60,625 nucleotides of DNA, from contig JAEELW010000023.1 of assembly GCA_016282915.1 (NCBI GenBank), positions 1 to 60,625 of the forward strand, read 5' to 3'. The position numbers and the translations under genes were made by a program. Positions 57,731 through 60,625 of this stretch are shown piece by piece (position 1 is the first letter of the stretch; every line of letters starts with the position of its first letter). Below the pieces are notes generated by a model. That model was not told the origin of the DNA and did no database searches. It was given only the letters and a program-made list of their open reading frames with translations. This stretch comes from Lachnospiraceae bacterium. Lineage in GTDB: Bacteria; Bacillota; Clostridia; Lachnospirales; Lachnospiraceae.

Positions 57731-59491
57731 TCAAAAATCATTCATAGTCTCCGGGTCCGCGCCGGAAAGCCGGAGCAGATCCGAAAAATTCTGCGTCAGT
57801 TCCTTCTTCAGCGCCTCATCCTCTTCGATCTTCTTATCCCCCAGTTCCGGATGATTTTTCCTTACCATGGACACGGCAAGATACAGCATCTGTCCAATAT
57901 GCTGGTTATAAGAGGGAAAGGTAAACGGTGTTCCGTTGCTTGAATTCAAAATATCACATGATCTTGTATAATCAGCACCATCATAAGACTCTTTCACCGC
58001 GCTGTAATACTCATCAAACGGAAATTCTATAGCCTTTGAAATACCGGGGCTTACATAATTTGTAGCCGTCAGCATTTCGCTCTTATCTGCCAGCACATCA
58101 TCCCCGCATCCCGCCTTAAAATCATCCAGCAGTTTATTAAACTTTTCCATATCGATCCAATCGGGCAGATAGACCACAATATTGTCAACTTCAGCTGTTC
58201 TGGGCCTGCCTTTTAACTTAAATGAAAAGTCTTCCTTGATCTCACTGTTCTTTTTTATCGCCTCGGCCCAGGCTCCGGCCATCTCTGCAAATTTATCGGA
58301 ACGGCAGGAAATATAAACACGCTTCGACGCCTGAGCCTTTTTCTCTTCATATTTTTTCCCCGTAAAAAAGATAAAACTGTCGACTTTTTCCAGCTTTTCT
58401 TTTATTCGTTCTTTCTTTTCCTGTGTTGTCCCACGGGAAGTGTCCGTAAGCGGCTCTTTCCCGTTCACCCCTTTCTGATCCCGAATATTCTCCGGCTCAT
58501 ACTCATCAACCAGCTTCTTTAATTCTTCCCTGTATTGTTCGTTCTGATTTACATAAACCGGGTCACGTTTCGATTGAAGCATTGTATATATATCATGTGA
58601 AGTCTCATTGGGGATCGTCATGATATCCGCCTGAAGGAAAACCTTGAGAGCCTCGGGGGACACCAGACCTTTCTCCACATCCTGATAAAGCTTACGGATC
58701 TTCTCCATTTTTTCTTTCCATTTATCATAGTGCTCTTTTTTTTTGCTTTCGGTCTGTTCCTTCGTCCAGGCGCCTGCTTTATAATACCGCTCTGCATCAT
58801 CAAGGAGTCTATACAATCTCCTGGTGAACAAAGCCTTCCATTCCTGGAATGATCTCAGATTACCATCAAGCGCTTTATGGATACTGTACTGCAGAACGTT
58901 AGCTCTGTTAAAGCCCGTCAATTCCTTAGTTTTTTTATCTACCCCAATCTCTTTAACTTTCTCGTTTTCTATTTTAACACGCGCATCGGCATAACGTACC
59001 ACACCCCCTTCAAAGAACCTGTTCATCATCTTTTCTGCATTCGCAGCCGGAGCCTTCGGATCTTTCTCCGCTCTTTTCCATTCCTTCTCATGGAGAAATA
59101 CATCCTTTCCAAGATCCATTTCTGCATATTCTTTTTTCTTTTTTTGGGCAAGGGAGACCAGGCGCTTGCCGGTTTTCTCCAGCTTTTTTCTTTCACGCCA
59201 GCCCCGGGCGCACTTTTTCCCATCAAGCGTTTTATAATATACAGGTGAATCCGAGACGTCCAGATTTCTTACCGAATCCATCCCTTCGTACATCTGTGCC
59301 TGAAGGATGAATTTCGCTGCCGAATAAACCTCATCTGACTCAAATCCGCCTCTATCGAATTTATTATCATTCATATATCCGGCCAGCGAAGTCATAACCC
59401 TCGTATCTGCCTGCTGCTGTTCAATATTCTCCTTATTCTTTAACTGTATCTTATTCTGTTCGACATGCTGTTTAAAATCAAGATCTCCCAT
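57731..59491 (-). CDS. 586-aa protein with helical N-terminus and HopA1-like C-terminus
   Basis: Soluble protein without a signal. Residues 1-370 are rich in Lys and Glu and strongly helical or coiled-coil (KKCARGWRERKKLEKTGKRL, KWKEKMEKIRKLYQDVEKG). From about 389 to 545 the sequence becomes alpha/beta: KRVYISCRSDKFAEMAGAWA, SFKLKGRPRTAEVDNIVVYL, NYVSPGISKAIEF and PSYNQHIGQMLYLAVSMV. This order (strand, DN-VVYL strand, 'PGIS/GIA' loop, '(F/Y)xQHIxxxLxxA' helix) resembles the HopA1 effector family, which occurs both as type III effectors and next to peptide-modifying enzymes. This resemblance is from memory and tentative. AAGGAGGTAAGCTG precedes the ATG. It forms an operon with the acetyltransferase-like gene at 56882. 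Confidence 0.7.
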   Translation of the reverse strand: MGDLDFKQHVEQNKIQLKNKENIEQQQADTRVMTSLAGYMNDNKFDRGGFESDEVYSAAKFILQAQMYEGMDSVRNLDVSDSPVYYKTLDGKKCARGWRERKKLEKTGKRLVSLAQKKKKEYAEMDLGKDVFLHEKEWKRAEKDPKAPAANAEKMMNRFFEGGVVRYADARVKIENEKVKEIGVDKKTKELTGFNRANVLQYSIHKALDGNLRSFQEWKALFTRRLYRLLDDAERYYKAGAWTKEQTESKKKEHYDKWKEKMEKIRKLYQDVEKGLVSPEALKVFLQADIMTIPNETSHDIYTMLQSKRDPVYVNQNEQYREELKKLVDEYEPENIRDQKGVNGKEPLTDTSRGTTQEKKERIKEKLEKVDSFIFFTGKKYEEKKAQASKRVYISCRSDKFAEMAGAWAEAIKKNSEIKEDFSFKLKGRPRTAEVDNIVVYLPDWIDMEKFNKLLDDFKAGCGDDVLADKSEMLTATNYVSPGISKAIEFPFDEYYSAVKESYDGADYTRSCDILNSSNGTPFTFPSYNQHIGQMLYLAVSMVRKNHPELGDKKIEEDEALKKELTQNFSDLLRLSGADPETMNDF

Positions 59492-60055
59492 CAGCTTACC
59501 TCCTTATAATGTACGGTGATCCCCCTTGTTCTGATCAAAGCTCCTCAATGCAAAGCGTCACACCCTTGCCCATCTTCCCATGGTCCGGGCTCCGGTCACA
59601 GATATCATACCTGGCTTCCCTGTCGTTCCGGGACACCTTATTCAGTCTACTGATCAGCCCCCGGCCCCCTCAGATAAGACGCCGGCCTCGTCCACGCGCT
59701 CTGCCTCTGCGTTGTCCGCCCCAGGCCCCCTCGGATAAGACGCCGGCTACGTCCACGCGCTCTGCCTCTGCGTTGTCCGCCCCGGCCCCCTCGGATAAGA
59801 TGCCGGCTACGCATAAATGCCAGACAACACCATCATCAGCCCCAGGCCCCCCTCGGATAAGACGCCGATATGTTCTGTAATCTCAAACTTAATATCTCCA
59901 GCCAGTTTTAACTCCTTCCCGCGTCAAACGTACTGTAAAATTATACCACAGAAAGCGGGCATACTCCAACGATTCATGGACACTTATGCAAAATCGAATA
60001 TTTCAGTTTTCGAGCTCATTTTGCCTATACACAATCCCGTAGATTTCGTTAAGAA
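59492..60055. other. Intergenic region, no clear gene
   Basis: 564 bp between the HopA1-like operon and the 63-bp array. It contains the 60-bp minisatellite (59664-59875). Frames through the repeats on either strand are broken by the 61-bp steps and look spurious. The part 59880-60055 is AT-rich; no gene was found. A promoter for the minus-strand gene at 59491 must lie here but was not identified. Confidence 0.5.
59664..59875. repeat. 60/61-bp minisatellite
   Basis: Copies begin at 59664, 59725, 59785 and 59846 with GCCCCCTC[GA]GATAAGA[CT]GCCG. The first two full copies share almost all bases; the third diverges after its first 30 bp, and the fourth is partial. Periods of 61, 60 and 61 bp break any long reading frame. 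Confidence 0.88.
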
Positions 60056-60625
60056 TTAAGCTGGGATGAAGATGATCGCGCCTGATAAACACTTTCGACA
60101 GCGGAAATCCCGAAAAATGCTGTTCCCGCTGTTGATGATCACGCCGGAAGTGCATTTGCGACAGCGGAAATCAAGAAAAATGCGGATCCCGCTGTTGATC
60201 ATCGCGCCGGAGGTGCATTTGCGACAGCGGAAATCAAGAAAAATGCGGTTCCCGCTGTTGATGTTCGCGCCGGATGAACATTTGCGACAGCGGAAATCAA
60301 GAAAAATGCTGTTCCCGCTGTTGATGTTCGCGCCGGATAAACATTTGCGACAGCGGAAATCAAGAAAAATGCGGTTCCCGCTGTTGATCATCGCGCCGGA
60401 TAAACATTTGCGACAGCGGAAATCCGTAAAAATGCGGATCTCGCTGTTGATGTTCGCACCGGATAAACACTTTCGACAACGGAAATCAAGAAAAATGCGG
60501 ATCCCGCTGTTGATCATCGCGCCGGATGAACATTTTCGACAGCGGAAAGCAAGGAAAATGCGGATCCCGCTGTTGATGTTCGCGCCGGATAAACATTTGC
60601 GACAGCGGAAATCAAGAAAAATGCG
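60056..60625 (-). CDS. Possible repeat protein with CRKC motifs (partial, runs off window)
   Basis: On the minus strand the 63-bp array is open from the window edge to a TAA at 60056-60058, giving about nine 21-aa units. Consensus: FRCRKC[LST]SGA.INSG..IFLD. Two Cys per unit in CRKC are always kept, while the residues after them vary. Cys-changing substitutions are absent. The start lies outside the window. Alternatively, the coding strand may be the opposite one, or the array may be non-coding. Confidence 0.3.
   Translation of the reverse strand, partial: RIFLDFRCRKCLSGANINSGIRIFLAFRCRKCSSGAMINSGIRIFLDFRCRKCLSGANINSEIRIFTDFRCRKCLSGAMINSGNRIFLDFRCRKCLSGANINSGNSIFLDFRCRKCSSGANINSGNRIFLDFRCRKCTSGAMINSGIRIFLDFRCRKCTSGVIINSGNSIFRDFRCRKCLSGAIIFIPA
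60066..60625 (+). CDS. Alternative plus-strand repeat frame across the array (partial)
   Basis: An ATG at 60066 sits exactly at the left edge of the array. The frame stays open to the window end with a 21-aa consensus APDKHLRQRKSRKMR.PLL, a basic half and a hydrophobic half. Some differences between copies are silent here, including the double change TCA-AGA to TCC-CGA that keeps Ser-Arg. Only a weak CTGGG precedes the ATG. It competes with the minus-strand frame. Confidence 0.25.
   Translation, partial: MKMIAPDKHFRQRKSRKMLFPLLMITPEVHLRQRKSRKMRIPLLIIAPEVHLRQRKSRKMRFPLLMFAPDEHLRQRKSRKMLFPLLMFAPDKHLRQRKSRKMRFPLLIIAPDKHLRQRKSVKMRISLLMFAPDKHFRQRKSRKMRIPLLIIAPDEHFRQRKARKMRIPLLMFAPDKHLRQRKSRKM
60075..60625. 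repeat. 63-bp tandem repeat array, nine copies, continuing past the window
   Basis: The anchor CGACAGCGG (CGACAACGG in the 60474 copy) occurs at 60096, 60159, 60222, 60285, 60348, 60411, 60474, 60537 and 60600, always 63 bp apart. Within each unit CGACAGCGG can pair with CCGCTGTTG 21 nt later (9 bp, one G-T), so each transcript copy can fold as a hairpin. Copies differ at few, clustered positions. No spacer-like unique sequence separates them. Confidence 0.95.

Noticed and set aside
59509-59880. Plus-strand reading frame through the 60-bp minisatellite
   Set aside because: Low-complexity translation, no ribosome site, and the 61-bp steps shift the frame between copies.
60075-60625. CRISPR array at the right end
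   Set aside because: Units of 63 bp follow each other directly and are alike over their whole length; there are no unique spacers and no cas genes nearby.

Overview
The window looks like the chromosome of a gut-type Clostridia member, most probably Lachnospiraceae. This rests on strong AGGAGG-type ribosome binding sites, roughly even GC, and a typical gene stock for that group: ABC/LytTR/DUF3021 and YtrA-type GntR transporter cassettes, an EFR1-type ferredoxin, DUF4003, YczE-type membrane proteins, 'YTGK' Ig-like repeats and very large Sec-secreted repeat proteins. Species cannot be named from sequence alone. No rRNA, tRNA, CRISPR array or intact transposase was recognised.

Left part (1-18.0 kb): a leucine-rich-repeat lipoprotein, a GH39 beta-xylosidase-like enzyme paired with an FHA-domain protein, then three huge exported proteins on the minus strand. 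Two of these are paralogous repeat proteins of about 1535 and 1616 aa. The third is a 1355-aa zinc metalloprotease-like protein (HEIAH...GDEY) with Ig-like repeats. Middle part (18.1-33.4 kb): two transporter cassettes lie head to head. One is an ABC exporter with a LytTR regulator and a DUF3021 protein, with LytTR-type direct repeats in front of the exporter. The other is a five-gene YtrA-type operon (ATPase, two permeases, CPBP protease, GntR repressor) behind a consensus promoter carrying a palindrome. A large glycoside-hydrolase-like protein, an MFS transporter, an anchored Ig-like protein, a lipoprotein, a short-chain dehydrogenase and a YczE-type protein follow. The last two share an unusual promoter element.

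Centre-right (33.5-46.5 kb): two more giant secreted proteins (1619 and 1469 aa), a double zinc-ribbon membrane protein with a small partner, a lipoprotein, and a MarR-type regulator carrying a Pro/Gly/Phe-rich insertion made of 66-bp repeats.

Right part (46.5-60.6 kb) is accessory in character and partly decayed. It holds remnants of an AAA ATPase, a Fic protein, an XRE regulator, SUFU-like and DUF434 proteins and a shortened Rid-like protein. Intact genes lie between them: EFR1 ferredoxin/TetR/lipoprotein, DUF4143 ATPase, DUF4003, a second copy of the anchored Ig-like protein, two cysteine-rich mini-proteins, and an operon for a two-half acetyltransferase-like protein and a 586-aa protein whose end resembles HopA1-type effectors. 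The window ends in two minisatellites. The second is a nine-copy 63-bp tandem array that is open in one frame on each strand and runs off the edge.

The most unusual items are the 63-bp array, the five large exported proteins (four with related repeat modules), the shared long-spacer promoter motif of the SDR and YczE genes, the LytTR box pair, and the HopA1-like protein. Functions given for these are inferences from sequence, not demonstrated.
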